Assembly (NCBI RefSeq): GCF_000168975.1
Contig: NZ_AAUW01000017.1
Span: 1 to 64,000 of the forward strand
Direction: 5' to 3'
DNA: 64,000 nt
Origin: Roseibium aggregatum IAM 12614
GTDB taxonomy: Bacteria > Pseudomonadota > Alphaproteobacteria > Rhizobiales > Stappiaceae
The notes beneath the pieces are model-generated. The model ran no database searches, was not told the DNA's origin, and saw only the letters and a program-made list of their open reading frames with translations. The stretch's first letter is position 1. Each line of letters starts with the position of its first letter. Shown piece by piece: positions 6,964 to 15,829 of the stretch. The position numbers were made by a program, and so were the translations under genes.

Positions 6964-9080
6964 TCAGGAAACCGCTTCAACGCATGGGGCTGTCGATCCA
7001 ACCTCTTCCACATCCTGCGGAAACCGCAGCTCGACGGTCGTGCCCTTGCCCGGTTCGGAAAAGATATTTGCCGTGCCGCCGCTTTGGCGAACGAAGCCGT
7101 AGACGACGGCAAGCCCCAGCCCGGCGCCGCCTTCACTGGTTTTGGTGGTGAAATAGGGCTCAAAGGCCTTGTCGACCTCTTCCCGGGTCATGCCGATGCC
7201 CGTGTCCCGGACGGAAACCACGACCGCATCGCCAGTTGAAAATGTTGAAACCCTCACCTCACCGCCGTCGGGCATTGCCGCTGCCGAATTCAGGCAGAGA
7301 TTGAGCACGGACTGCTCGAAGAGTTCCGGATCCAGCACCAGCGGCGGCAAGCTGTCGTCCAGCTCCAGCTTCAGGCTGCATTTTTCGCCGATGGCGATTT
7401 CCAGAATGTCCGCCATGCCGCGCAACAAGGAGGACATGCCGATACGGCTGAGATTGGCCGGTTGCTGGCGGCCGATGGTCAGCATGCTGCTGGCGAGCGA
7501 GCGGCCCCGGTCGGCCGCCTTGCGGATGCGGGCGATGTTGCGGGCCTGACGGTCGCTGAAGCCGCCGTCCCGCTCCAGCAGCCCGAGGCTTCCGGTGATG
7601 ATGCCGATGGTGTTGCCGACCTCGTGGCTGAGCTGGTGCGTCAGGCGCATGATGCCGTCAAGCCTCTGCGCCTTTGCCGCCTCCGCCTCCTGCCGGTCCA
7701 GCAATGTCACGTCCCGTGCGAGCAGCACGACACCGTCGTCGCTCTGCCGCGAGAGCGATATTTCCGTAACCAATCCGTCTTCGGAACGATGGCGCACGGA
7801 AAAGGGCGCGCTCAGGGGCCGGCCGTCCGGGGCGCCGGGAAGCAGCTCGGTCCGAATTTCCGGAACAGGCGCAAGGAACTGGACCAGCGGCAACTTTCGG
7901 GCAGCACCTTTGTGACCCAGCAGTTCGAGGACCCTGCGGTTCATGGTCACCGGCTGGCCGGTGGCATCGAAGATGGCAATGCCCTCGTTCATGCTGCGGA
8001 AGGTGGACCGGATCGTCCTGGCCGCCGCCTCGGCGGTGCGCCTTAGGCGGGTGACCCGGTCGACACTTTCCTTGAAGGCAAGGAAAGCCTGCTGCAGATC
8101 CAGAAGCTCCGTTTCATTGCCCTGATAAACCGGTGGACCGACATCCTTCTGCCCCTTGGCAAGCGCGTTCATGCCGCTGGACAAAGAGACGATGCCTTTC
8201 GACACCCGGATAACCGAGCGGATCGACATCACTGCCATGGTCAGCACCAGCAGCGAGGCCACAGCAACGATCACCAGAAGCTGCTGCAAGGTGGCCGAGG
8301 TCGACTGGAAATCCCTGTTGAGGGTTTCGGTCACGATGCCCGACTGGGTTTCGGTGGCAAGGGAGAGTTCGCGCGCCACCGTATGCAGCCGGGCAATCGC
8401 GCTGCGCACGGCGAACATTTCCAGGAGATAACTTGTCTGCGCCTCGAAAACCCGTTCATAGGGCCTCAGATCCGAAGCGGAAGCGGCGCCAAAGCCGTGC
8501 CCGCCACATAGCGGCGTTTCAATTCGCCAAGCTGAAACAGGCTGCCCGCGCTCGAGACCGAATGCACGATCGCATTGAGCCGCTGACGCAGTTCCTTCTG
8601 GCTAGCTGTATCGGCAACTGCGATCATGCCCAGCGCCGAGGAAACCTGCTCCTTGTAGTGCTGTGCGGTTTCGGCTTTGGCAGACAGCACCAGCGTCTGC
8701 GCCCTGATCTGACCGAGCAGTTCGAAGATCCGCGTGTTGGCCGCCCGGTAGGTTTCCTTGCCGGGCGGATAGTCAGGCAGCGCATTCAACAACTGGTCGA
8801 CCTGCTCCACCAGCAGCCGGCTCTTGCCAGAGACGGTGTAGGGCGAGGTCGCATTCATCAGGAAGGGGGCGCTGGAGACGAGGTCGGACACTTGCCGGGA
8901 AACGAGAGCGGCATCGGCCAGGCTGGTGAAGGCCTGCAGCCCATATGCGGCGGTTTCATCGCGCGCCTTTAGAAGACCGTAGATCGCGATGGCCGACAGG
9001 GTGAAGGCAACGGCGCAGATCAGGGCGATAGCCGCAGGCAGCCTGAAGGCGATGGAGGAGAGAACCGGCCGGCTGATCAT
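6964..9080 (-). pseudogene. Sensor histidine kinase, split by a frameshift
   Basis: Two frames together make one transmembrane sensor kinase of about 705 residues. The first (9080-8466, 204 aa) has a first membrane segment at about residues 13-35 and most of an extracytoplasmic sensor region. The second (6964 to about 8480) completes the sensor, then has a second membrane segment (LLVIVAVASLLVLTMAV), a HAMP-like linker, a PAS-like region (NEGIAIFDATGQPV), a HisKA phosphoacceptor histidine in LTHQLSHEVGN and an HATPase domain (DTGIGM, GAGLGLAVVYG). Reading frame passes from PLPLR to SDLRPYERVFEAQ around 8466-8490, inside a tandem GCTTCC/GCTTCG, so one base is missing or extra. The start directly abuts the response regulator stop. 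It may be a sequencing error, a real inactivating mutation, or recoding; the rest of the gene is intact. Confidence 0.82.
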
Positions 9081-9824
9081 CTAAGGCGCATGGGCCGGAT
9101 CCCGGTGCAGGATGTAGCCCTTCCCCCGGCGGGTCTTGATATGCTGCGGTAGGTCCGGATTGCGCTCGATCTTGCGGCGAAGGCGCAGGACCAGAACATC
9201 GACGTTGCGGTCGATCAGCCGGTCCGTTTCCGCCCCCAGCTGTTCCAGGATCTTCGTCCGGCTCACCGGTTCGTTCGGTGTCGCGGCCAGGATCTCCAGC
9301 AGAGAAAACTCCGATGACGTCAGCGTCCGTGTGGGGTGAGACGAGCAAACAGCCTTGCGATTGACAAGATCGATCACCCAGTCGCCCAGAAGCAGCGCAG
9401 TCGGTTCGTGCTGAACGCTGACGGTCTCCTTGTCGGCGCTCCGCAGCGACGGGTGCAACCGCCGCAGCACCGCCTTGATCCGCGCCGTGAGTTCAATCGG
9501 CTCGAACGGCTTGACCACATAATCGTCGGCGGCCGTTTCAAGGCCCAGCACACGCTCTGCCGCGCTCCCGGCCGCCGTCACCATGACGATGCCGATATCC
9601 GTCTGCGACCGCAGTTTCTGCGCAAACACCCGGCCGGACATGCCGGGCAGGTTGTGATCGACCAGAACCAGGTGGAACGCATGCTCCGGCAGGATCCTGG
9701 CAGCCTCTTCCGCCGAGCGCGCAGCAACCGGCAACCAGCCCTCGGCTTCCAAGAGGTCCGAGATCAGTTCCGCCATATCCGGATCGTCCTCCACGATCAG
9801 GATCTTGATGCCTTCGTTCAGCAA
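9081..9824 (-). CDS. OmpR/PhoB-family response regulator
   Basis: A 247-residue two-domain regulator. The receiver domain has the acidic pair D13-D14, the phosphoacceptor D56 (VLVDHNLPG) and K105 (VVKPFEP). The C-terminal winged helix shows the typical LTSSEFSLLEILAATPNEPVS-like segment (about residues 166-186) and ends in RRGKGYIL. No ATG fits; the start is TTG at 9824, supported by a perfect GGGAGGA (9832-9838 on the minus strand) 7 nt upstream. The partner kinase follows directly with no gap. It is divergent from an AfuA-like transporter operon, and four 9-bp-spaced TTGTAA repeats lie between them, so it most likely activates that transporter. Ligand is not known. Confidence 0.92.
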   Translation of the reverse strand: MLNEGIKILIVEDDPDMAELISDLLEAEGWLPVAARSAEEAARILPEHAFHLVLVDHNLPGMSGRVFAQKLRSQTDIGIVMVTAAGSAAERVLGLETAADDYVVKPFEPIELTARIKAVLRRLHPSLRSADKETVSVQHEPTALLLGDWVIDLVNRKAVCSSHPTRTLTSSEFSLLEILAATPNEPVSRTKILEQLGAETDRLIDRNVDVLVLRLRRKIERNPDLPQHIKTRRGKGYILHRDPAHAP

Positions 9825-9893
9825 ACCTATGTCCTCCCGGATGGCATCATATGCATAGAGCCGTGTTATGCAAAGCCTTGGTTTTTCAATTGC

Positions 9894-9926
9894 TTGTCAC
9901 AATTGTAAAGCTTGTAATATTTGTAA
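9894..9926 (+). promoter_or_regulatory. Four direct repeats TTGTmA, period 9 bp
   Basis: TTGTCA at 9894 and TTGTAA at 9903, 9912 and 9921 repeat with an exact 9-bp period. They lie in the divergent region between the response regulator and the first binding-protein gene, about 70 bp before the regulator start and 110 bp before the AfuA-like start. Direct hexamer repeats are how OmpR/PhoB-type regulators bind, although their usual period is 10-11 bp. Candidate binding site for the adjacent regulator. Confidence 0.55.
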
Positions 9927-10036
9927 CTATTTTCTTTTGCCAGCGAAACAACGGTAACCATTCTCCTGTTGCGAAGACTGCCCCGTCTGCCATGGTAATA
10001 GCTGTTCGGGACCAGGGTTCCAGACTGGGAGGAAAC

Positions 10037-11077
10037 ATGAAATTCATCACGTCACTCGGAGCGGGTGCGGTCGTAGGACTGTCGCTTTCGCTCAACGCCG
10101 CCTCGGCGCAGGACCTCAATGTCCTGTGTGCGGTGCAGGTCGAGTGGTGCCAGATGATGAAGGCCGTCTTCGAGGAAAAGACCGGCCTTGACGTTTCCAT
10201 GGAACGCAGAAGCACCGGCGAGATCCTCGATAGTATCCGGGCCGAACGTGACGCCCCGAAGATCGATGTCTGGTGGGGCGGCACCGGCGACACGCATCTG
10301 CAGGCCGCAGGCGAAGACCTGCTGGAGCCCTATCAGCCGGAACACTTCGACGACACGCTGCCCTGGGCACAGAACTTCTTTCTGATGTCAGGCGGCAAGG
10401 CCGCCGGCATTTACGCGGGCGCGCTCGGATTTGGCTATAATTCTAAATTCCTGGCTGAGCACGGCGTTGAAGCGCCCTCCTGCTGGAAAGACCTGACGGC
10501 CCCGCAGTACGAGGGCCTTGTTCAGATGCCCAATCCGAATTCCTCTGGAACCGCTTATACGATGCTGGCAACGCTCGTCCAGCTTCTGGGCGAAGACGAG
10601 GCTTTCGAGTATCTGGCCGCTCTTGCCAGGAACATCGACCGCTTCACGGTCTCCGGTGCAGCGCCTGTCCAGGCAGCCGCACGCGGTGAAACGGGCATCG
10701 GCATCTCCTTCATCCACGACGCGGTGACGCAGAAACTCGAGGGCGCCCCCATGGTCATCGTCGCCCCCTGCGAGGGCACCGGCTACGAGATCGGCGCCGT
10801 CAGCATCGTCAAGGGTGCTCGACATCCGGAAGCTGCGCGCCTGTTTGTCGATTTTTCGCTGAGCCCGGAAGGGCAGGAAACCTGTGCCGCCTCCGGACAG
10901 AACCAGATACCTGCGAATGCAAAGGTATCTCTGCCGCCGGCAGCCCCCGATATCTCACTCATTCGCATGGTCGATTACGACTTCGCCACTTTCGGCTCGC
11001 CCGACCAGAGACGAAGACTTCTCGACCGTTTCGACAAGGAGGTGCTGCAGACGGCAACCCCTGTAGCCACCCAGTAA
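10037..11077 (+). CDS. AfuA/FbpA-like ABC transporter substrate-binding protein 1
   Basis: A 346-residue periplasmic binding protein with a signal peptide (MKFITSLGAGAVVGLSLSLN, cleavage near ASA-QD). The start ATG follows GGGAGGA (10027-10033). It belongs to the family labelled iron(III)-binding but lacks the paired tyrosines of FbpA. It carries WWGGTGDTHLQAA (about 75-87), FIHDAV (about 229) and PCEGTGYEIG (about 249). In Actinobacillus pleuropneumoniae, AfuA binds hexose phosphates rather than iron, so a phosphorylated ligand is a better guess than Fe3+. It is a paralogue of the next gene, and both feed the permease and ATPase downstream. Hairpins follow it, which may set separate expression levels. 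Ligand is inferred, not shown. Confidence 0.88.
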   Translation: MKFITSLGAGAVVGLSLSLNAASAQDLNVLCAVQVEWCQMMKAVFEEKTGLDVSMERRSTGEILDSIRAERDAPKIDVWWGGTGDTHLQAAGEDLLEPYQPEHFDDTLPWAQNFFLMSGGKAAGIYAGALGFGYNSKFLAEHGVEAPSCWKDLTAPQYEGLVQMPNPNSSGTAYTMLATLVQLLGEDEAFEYLAALARNIDRFTVSGAAPVQAAARGETGIGISFIHDAVTQKLEGAPMVIVAPCEGTGYEIGAVSIVKGARHPEAARLFVDFSLSPEGQETCAASGQNQIPANAKVSLPPAAPDISLIRMVDYDFATFGSPDQRRRLLDRFDKEVLQTATPVATQ

Positions 11078-11084
11078 AGGACGC

Positions 11085-11114
11085 GATTTTCCCTTCCAGA
11101 GCGAAGGGAAAATC
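11085..11114 (+). terminator. Stem-loop between the two binding-protein genes
   Basis: A perfect 11-bp stem, GATTTTCCCTT paired with AAGGGAAAATC, starts 8 bp after the first binding-protein stop. A second GC-rich hairpin (CCTGCCC/GGGCAGG, 11225-11242) follows. Neither has a good T-tract, so partial termination or mRNA stabilisation fits better than full termination. Confidence 0.5.
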
Positions 11115-11274
11115 CGGAGTTCGTCATTTGATATTCGACCGGCAGCGGACCGTGGAGGCGGCTCCGAACGGGCAAGCTTTGCCTCAAGCCGGTCAGCACA
11201 TCAGCCCTCGGGCTGAAACAAACGCCTGCCCCTCCGGGCAGGTAACAGGCTGAAAGCCAAAAGTGGAGGAAACC

Positions 11275-12303
11275 ATGTCTTTGAAATCACTTTCCGTCGC
11301 ACTGCTTGCAACGGCAGCAACCTATACGGTTGCCCCGGCCCTGGCAGCGGGCGATCTCAACGTCATCTGCTCGGCGGATGTCGTGATCTGCGAACAGCTG
11401 CAGGGCGACTTTGAAGCCAAGCACGACATCAAGGTCAACATGGTGCGTCTGTCATCGGGCGAAAGCTATGCAAAGATCCGCGCCGAATCCCGCAATCCGA
11501 AAACCGATATCTGGTGGGGCGGCACCGGCGACCCGCATCTTCAGGCAGCCTCTGAAAACCTGACCCAGGAATACAAGTCGGACAAGCTCGCCGAGCTTCA
11601 TGAGTGGGCGCAGAAACAGGCGGAAAGCTCCGGCTTCAAGACCGTTGGCGTTTATGCCGGCGCACTCGGCTGGGGCTACAACACCGAAATCTTCAAGGAC
11701 AAGGGCCTTGCCGAGCCGACCTGCTGGGCAGACCTCCTGAAACCGGAACTCAAGGCTGAAATTCAGGTCGCCAATCCGAATTCTTCCGGCACCGCCTATA
11801 CGGCGCTTGCCTCCCTGGTTCAGATCATGGGTGAAGATGAGGCTTTCGACTATCTGAAGGAGCTCAACAGCAACGTTTCCCAGTACACCAAATCGGGTTC
11901 GGCACCGGTGAAGGCGGCTGCCCGCGGCGAAACCGGCCTCGGCATTGTCTTCATGCATGACGCCATTGCCCAGGCTGCATCCGGCTTCCCGGTCAAGGCC
12001 ATCGCCCCGTGCGAAGGCACCGGTTACGAAATCGGCTCCATGTCGATCGTGAAGGGCGCCCGCAACCTGGACAACGCCAAGGTCTGGTACGACTGGGCCC
12101 TGTCTCCGGAAGTCCAGTCCCGCATGAAAGACGCGAAGTCCTTCCAGCTTCCGTCCAACAAGGCTGCCGAAGTACCGCCGGAAGCACCGAAGTTCGAGGA
12201 CATCAAGCTGATCGACTACGACTTCGCCACCTACGGCAACCCGGACACCCGCAAGAGCCTCCTGGAGCGTTGGGACCGTGAGATTGGCGCTATCGCCAAC
12301 TGA
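11275..12303 (+). CDS. AfuA/FbpA-like ABC transporter substrate-binding protein 2
   Basis: A 342-residue exported binding protein, paralogous to the gene 197 bp upstream. The signal peptide starts MSLKSLSVALLATAATY with cleavage near ALA-AG. Shared motifs are WWGGTGDPHLQAA, PNSSGTAYT, FMHDAIAQ and APCEGTGYEIG; most differences lie at the surface and C-terminus. The start ATG at 11275 has GGAGGA 4 nt upstream; a GTG at 11263 in the same frame would precede that site. Two receptors for one transporter usually means related ligands of different size or charge. By analogy with AfuA these may be phosphorylated sugars or polyols. Family certain, ligand inferred. Confidence 0.88.
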   Translation: MSLKSLSVALLATAATYTVAPALAAGDLNVICSADVVICEQLQGDFEAKHDIKVNMVRLSSGESYAKIRAESRNPKTDIWWGGTGDPHLQAASENLTQEYKSDKLAELHEWAQKQAESSGFKTVGVYAGALGWGYNTEIFKDKGLAEPTCWADLLKPELKAEIQVANPNSSGTAYTALASLVQIMGEDEAFDYLKELNSNVSQYTKSGSAPVKAAARGETGLGIVFMHDAIAQAASGFPVKAIAPCEGTGYEIGSMSIVKGARNLDNAKVWYDWALSPEVQSRMKDAKSFQLPSNKAAEVPPEAPKFEDIKLIDYDFATYGNPDTRKSLLERWDREIGAIAN

Positions 12304-12317
12304 CCCCAACACCCGAA

Positions 12318-12355
12318 GAAGCCCGCATCTGGCCTCAAAGCCTGGTGCGGGCTTC
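12318..12355 (+). terminator. Stem-loop between binding protein 2 and the permease
   Basis: GAAGCCCGCA pairs perfectly with TGCGGGCTTC over an 18-nt loop, 14 bp after the binding-protein stop. No T-tract follows. Such hairpins often protect the abundant binding-protein mRNA and reduce downstream permease expression. The rest of the 235-bp gap shows nothing else. Confidence 0.5.
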
Positions 12356-12538
12356 GCCCGGACCGGCTGCGTGGTACGGCAGGCATCCAATACGCTGAAA
12401 TCTGTCGCCACCGGCATCTGACACATCGAAGACAGTGCCACAGCCCGTCCACATGTCCGGACGGTTGCGCCGACGCATCATGACAAGGATGCGGCGGGGC
12501 GCGTCCGTTATTGAAAAACCATAAATACAGGGGTGGCC

Positions 12539-14770
12539 ATGCTGAGTGGCAACAAACGGCTGAACGCTCTACTCGGGCTGGGAATCGGCGCCTTTCTGAT
12601 CGTGCCCTGGTACAGGGTGGAAGGTGGCTTCTTTTCCTTCGAATGGCCATCGGAGTTTCCGTTCTCCTCCGATCTCGCTCCCGGACTTCTGCAGATCCTT
12701 GCCGAAGGCCGTGTCTGGCTTGCGCTCGCGCTGGCGCTGTTTCTGATCGGCGGCAGCGCCCGCTTCATGTCCGACGCCAACAGGCGCGGCCGACTGCTTG
12801 TCGTCACCGGCACCATCGGCATTCTCTTCATGGCGCTTCAGGGGCTTGCCATCAGCTTCACGGGCTGGGCCTGGACCTTTCCCGAAACCGTCTTCGGCGC
12901 CTTGCCGCTCGGCCAGCCTGCCATGGGCGCAGGCGCCATCCTCACCTCACTGATTTTCGTTCTCTTCATCGCCTTCGGGCTTGCCGAACGCGGCTTCATG
13001 AAGGGCGACGCCTTTGTCGTCGGGTCGATCTCCATCCTGATCTTCCTGGTGACGGTGTTCATCTTCTATCCCATTGGCTCGATGTTCGCCGGCTCGGTGC
13101 AGGATTTCGACGGCTCCTTCAAGCCGGACGGGTTCATCCGCAACATGCAGGATCCGGCCATCTGGAGCCTCGACTGTGTCGTCGGTGGCAACCGCTGCGG
13201 CGTCGCGTGGCGCACGCTGTTCCTGGCCGTGATGACCGGCCTTGGTTCAACCATTCTCGGCCTTGCCTTCGCACTGGTTGCCACGCGCACGCGCTTTCCC
13301 TTCAAAAGGGGCCTTCGGCTACTCACTGTCCTGCCGATCATCACCCCGCCCTTCGTGATCGGCCTGGCGCTAACACTGCTCTTCGGCCGTTCCGGCGTTG
13401 TCACCGAAGGGCTGGACACGCTGTTCGGGATCGAGCCCAGCCGCTGGCTCTACGGGCTCACCGGCATCTGGATCGCGCAGGTTCTGTCCTTCACGCCAAT
13501 CTCCTTCCTTGTCCTGATCGGGGTTGTCGAAGGCGTCAGCCCCTCGATGGAAGAAGCCTCGCAGACCCTGCGGGCCGACCGCTGGCGCACCTTCTGGCGC
13601 GTCTCGCTGCCCCTGATGAAACCGGGTCTCGCCAACGCCTTCCTGATCGGCTTCATCGAAAGCATGGCCGACTTCGGCAACCCGCTGGTGCTCGGCGGCA
13701 GTCATGGCGTGCTCTCGACCGAAATCTTCTTCGCCGTCGTCGGCTCGCAGGTCGACCCGTCCCGCGCCGCCGTGCTCGCGATCATTCTGCTCAGCTTCAC
13801 GCTCAGCGCATTTCTGGCCCAGCGCCTGTGGCTGTCGGGCAAGAACTTCGCCACCGTCACCGGCAAGGGCGACAGCGGCGCCCATGCCGGTCTGCCGAAG
13901 AGCCTGTCCGTCACCGTCTACGGCATCGTGCTGCCCTGGATGGGCTTCACCATCGTCGTCTACGGCATGATCCTGTTCGGCGGCTTCGTGAAAACCTGGG
14001 GCCTCGACAACTCGCTGACACTGGAACACTACGCCAGGGCTTTCTCGGTCACCTTCCAGGATGGCGCTCTCGTGTGGACCGGCGTTGCCTGGAACTCCTT
14101 CTGGACGACCATGGAAATCGCCCTGATCTCCGCACCACTCACCGCCGCAGTGGGCCTGCTGACGGCCTATATCATCGTGCGGCAGAAATTCGCCGGCAAG
14201 AACGCCTTCGAATTCGCCCTCATGATGAGCTTTGCCATTCCCGGCACTGTCATCGGCATCAGCTACATCATGGCCTTCAACCTGCCGCCTATCGAGATGA
14301 CCGGCTCGGCCCTGATCCTGGTTGCCTGTTTCGTCTTCCGGAACATGCCCGTTGGCGTGCGCGGCGGTATCGCCGCCATGAGCCAGCTAGACAAGAGCCT
14401 GGACGAAGCTTCGCTGACGCTACGAGCCAACAGCGCCCGCACCCTGCGCAAGGTAATCCTGCCGCTGCTGCGGCCGGCCATCACCGCCGCGCTGGTCTAC
14501 TCCTTCGTCCGGGCGATCACTTCCATCAGTGCGGTCATCTTCCTGGTCAGCGCGGAATACAACATGGCGACGTCCTACATCGTCGGCCTCGTCGAAAACG
14601 GCGAATACGGCATCGCCATTGCCTATTCCTCCATGCTGATCTTCGTGATGATCACGGTCATTGCCGGCTTCCAGCTCCTCGTCGGCGAACGCCGCCTGCG
14701 CCGGGAGAACCGCGTCTCCGGCATGGCCCAATCCAGTAAAATCCGTATCGCGCAGGAGAAAACTGCATGA
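12539..14770 (+). CDS. Fused two-domain ABC transporter permease (AfuB/FbpB-like)
   Basis: A 743-residue inner-membrane protein with two binding-protein-dependent permease domains in one chain, as in AfuB and FbpB. An N-terminal block of hydrophobic segments (about 1-200) precedes the first domain, whose EAA-type loop reads EEASQTLRADRWRTFWRVSLP (about 337-357). The second domain has LDEASLTLRANSARTLRKVILP (about 620-640). I chose ATG 12539 because AGGGG sits 5 nt upstream; the GTG at 12533 lies within that site. The ATPase gene overlaps its end by 4 bp. It forms the membrane channel for the solutes delivered by the two upstream binding proteins. Confidence 0.92.
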   Translation: MLSGNKRLNALLGLGIGAFLIVPWYRVEGGFFSFEWPSEFPFSSDLAPGLLQILAEGRVWLALALALFLIGGSARFMSDANRRGRLLVVTGTIGILFMALQGLAISFTGWAWTFPETVFGALPLGQPAMGAGAILTSLIFVLFIAFGLAERGFMKGDAFVVGSISILIFLVTVFIFYPIGSMFAGSVQDFDGSFKPDGFIRNMQDPAIWSLDCVVGGNRCGVAWRTLFLAVMTGLGSTILGLAFALVATRTRFPFKRGLRLLTVLPIITPPFVIGLALTLLFGRSGVVTEGLDTLFGIEPSRWLYGLTGIWIAQVLSFTPISFLVLIGVVEGVSPSMEEASQTLRADRWRTFWRVSLPLMKPGLANAFLIGFIESMADFGNPLVLGGSHGVLSTEIFFAVVGSQVDPSRAAVLAIILLSFTLSAFLAQRLWLSGKNFATVTGKGDSGAHAGLPKSLSVTVYGIVLPWMGFTIVVYGMILFGGFVKTWGLDNSLTLEHYARAFSVTFQDGALVWTGVAWNSFWTTMEIALISAPLTAAVGLLTAYIIVRQKFAGKNAFEFALMMSFAIPGTVIGISYIMAFNLPPIEMTGSALILVACFVFRNMPVGVRGGIAAMSQLDKSLDEASLTLRANSARTLRKVILPLLRPAITAALVYSFVRAITSISAVIFLVSAEYNMATSYIVGLVENGEYGIAIAYSSMLIFVMITVIAGFQLLVGERRLRRENRVSGMAQSSKIRIAQEKTA

Positions 14771-15828
14771 CTGACCTCAAACCCGGCTCCGTCGTTTTTG
14801 AAAACATCCGCAAGGACTTCGGCACCTTCACCGCCATTCCGGACTTGTCGATCACCATCGAACCCGGCACGCTGGTGACCCTGCTCGGCCCGTCCGGCTG
14901 CGGCAAAACCACCACCTTGCGCATGCTGGCTGGCCTGGAACACCCGAGCGCGGGCAGGATCCTGATCGGCGGACGGGACGTCACCATGGTTCCCGCGCAT
15001 GAGCGCGACGTCTCCATGGTGTTCCAGTCCTATGCTCTCTTCCCGCACATGAACGCGCTCGACAATGTGGCCTACGGTCTGGAATCCTCCGGATACAAAA
15101 AGCGCGAGGCCCGCGAACGGGCCGAGGAAGGTCTTGCCCAGGTCGGTCTTGCCGGCATGGGTCACCGCCTGCCCGCGGAGCTTTCCGGTGGTCAGCAGCA
15201 GCGTGTCGCGGTCGCTCGTGCGCTGGTGCTGAACCCGCAGGTGCTGCTCCTGGACGAACCCCTGTCCAACCTCGATGCCCGCCTGCGCCGGCGCGTCAGG
15301 ACGGAAATCCGTGAGCTGCAGCAGCGCCTCGGCTTCACTGCCGTCTATGTCACCCACGATCAGGACGAAGCCCTTGCGGTGTCCGACCGGATCGTGGTCA
15401 TGAAGGACGGCAAGATCGCTCAGGAAGGCGCTCCGCGTGAACTCTACGAAGAGCCCGTTTCCGAATTCATTGCCGATTTCATGGGCGAGGCGAATGTCGT
15501 GTCCTGCGAGATCGTCGGCCGGGAGGGCGATGATGCCCTGATCGATGTCGGCGGCCTGCAGCACCGCCTGCGCGCGCGGCAAGCCACCAGGGGCAAGGCC
15601 AAGCTGGCCGTGCGGCCCGGCTCCGTAGTGCTCAATCCGGAAGGAGCGGCAGGTCTCGGCGGCGAAATCCTGACGGCTGCCTATCTCGGCGATCACGTGG
15701 AATACGAGATCGAAACCCCCGTTGGAAATTTCTTCGTCATCGATCACTCGGTCGAACGATCCTTCGCGCCGCGCACCGCCGTCTCGCTCGGGTTCCGCAA
15801 CCGGGGCCTTGCCCTTATCGAGGCATGA
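14767..15828 (+). CDS. ABC transporter ATP-binding protein (AfuC/PotA-like)
   Basis: A 353-residue ATPase that drives the adjacent transporter. It has Walker A GPSGCGKTT (about 39-47), Q-loop MVFQSYALFPHMN, signature LSGGQQQR (about 139), Walker B VLLLDEP (about 159) and the switch histidine in YVTHDQDEA. A C-terminal TOBE-like domain follows (about 240-353), usual for MalK/PotA-type importers. The gene overlaps the permease by 4 bp, and its stop is one base from the phosphatase start, so all three are probably co-translated. Confidence 0.93.
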   Translation: MTDLKPGSVVFENIRKDFGTFTAIPDLSITIEPGTLVTLLGPSGCGKTTTLRMLAGLEHPSAGRILIGGRDVTMVPAHERDVSMVFQSYALFPHMNALDNVAYGLESSGYKKREARERAEEGLAQVGLAGMGHRLPAELSGGQQQRVAVARALVLNPQVLLLDEPLSNLDARLRRRVRTEIRELQQRLGFTAVYVTHDQDEALAVSDRIVVMKDGKIAQEGAPRELYEEPVSEFIADFMGEANVVSCEIVGREGDDALIDVGGLQHRLRARQATRGKAKLAVRPGSVVLNPEGAAGLGGEILTAAYLGDHVEYEIETPVGNFFVIDHSVERSFAPRTAVSLGFRNRGLALIEA

Positions 15829-15829
15829 A

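Noticed and set aside
12511..14739. A 742-codon frame overlapping the permease in another phase
   Set aside because: Its product is arginine/histidine-rich without membrane segments, while the other phase gives a complete two-domain permease.
10037..15828. Ferric iron uptake as the role of the AfuABC-like operon
   Set aside because: The receptors lack the FbpA-type paired tyrosines, no Fur-box-like site was seen, and a phosphatase ends the operon; phosphorylated solutes fit better, though iron is not formally excluded.
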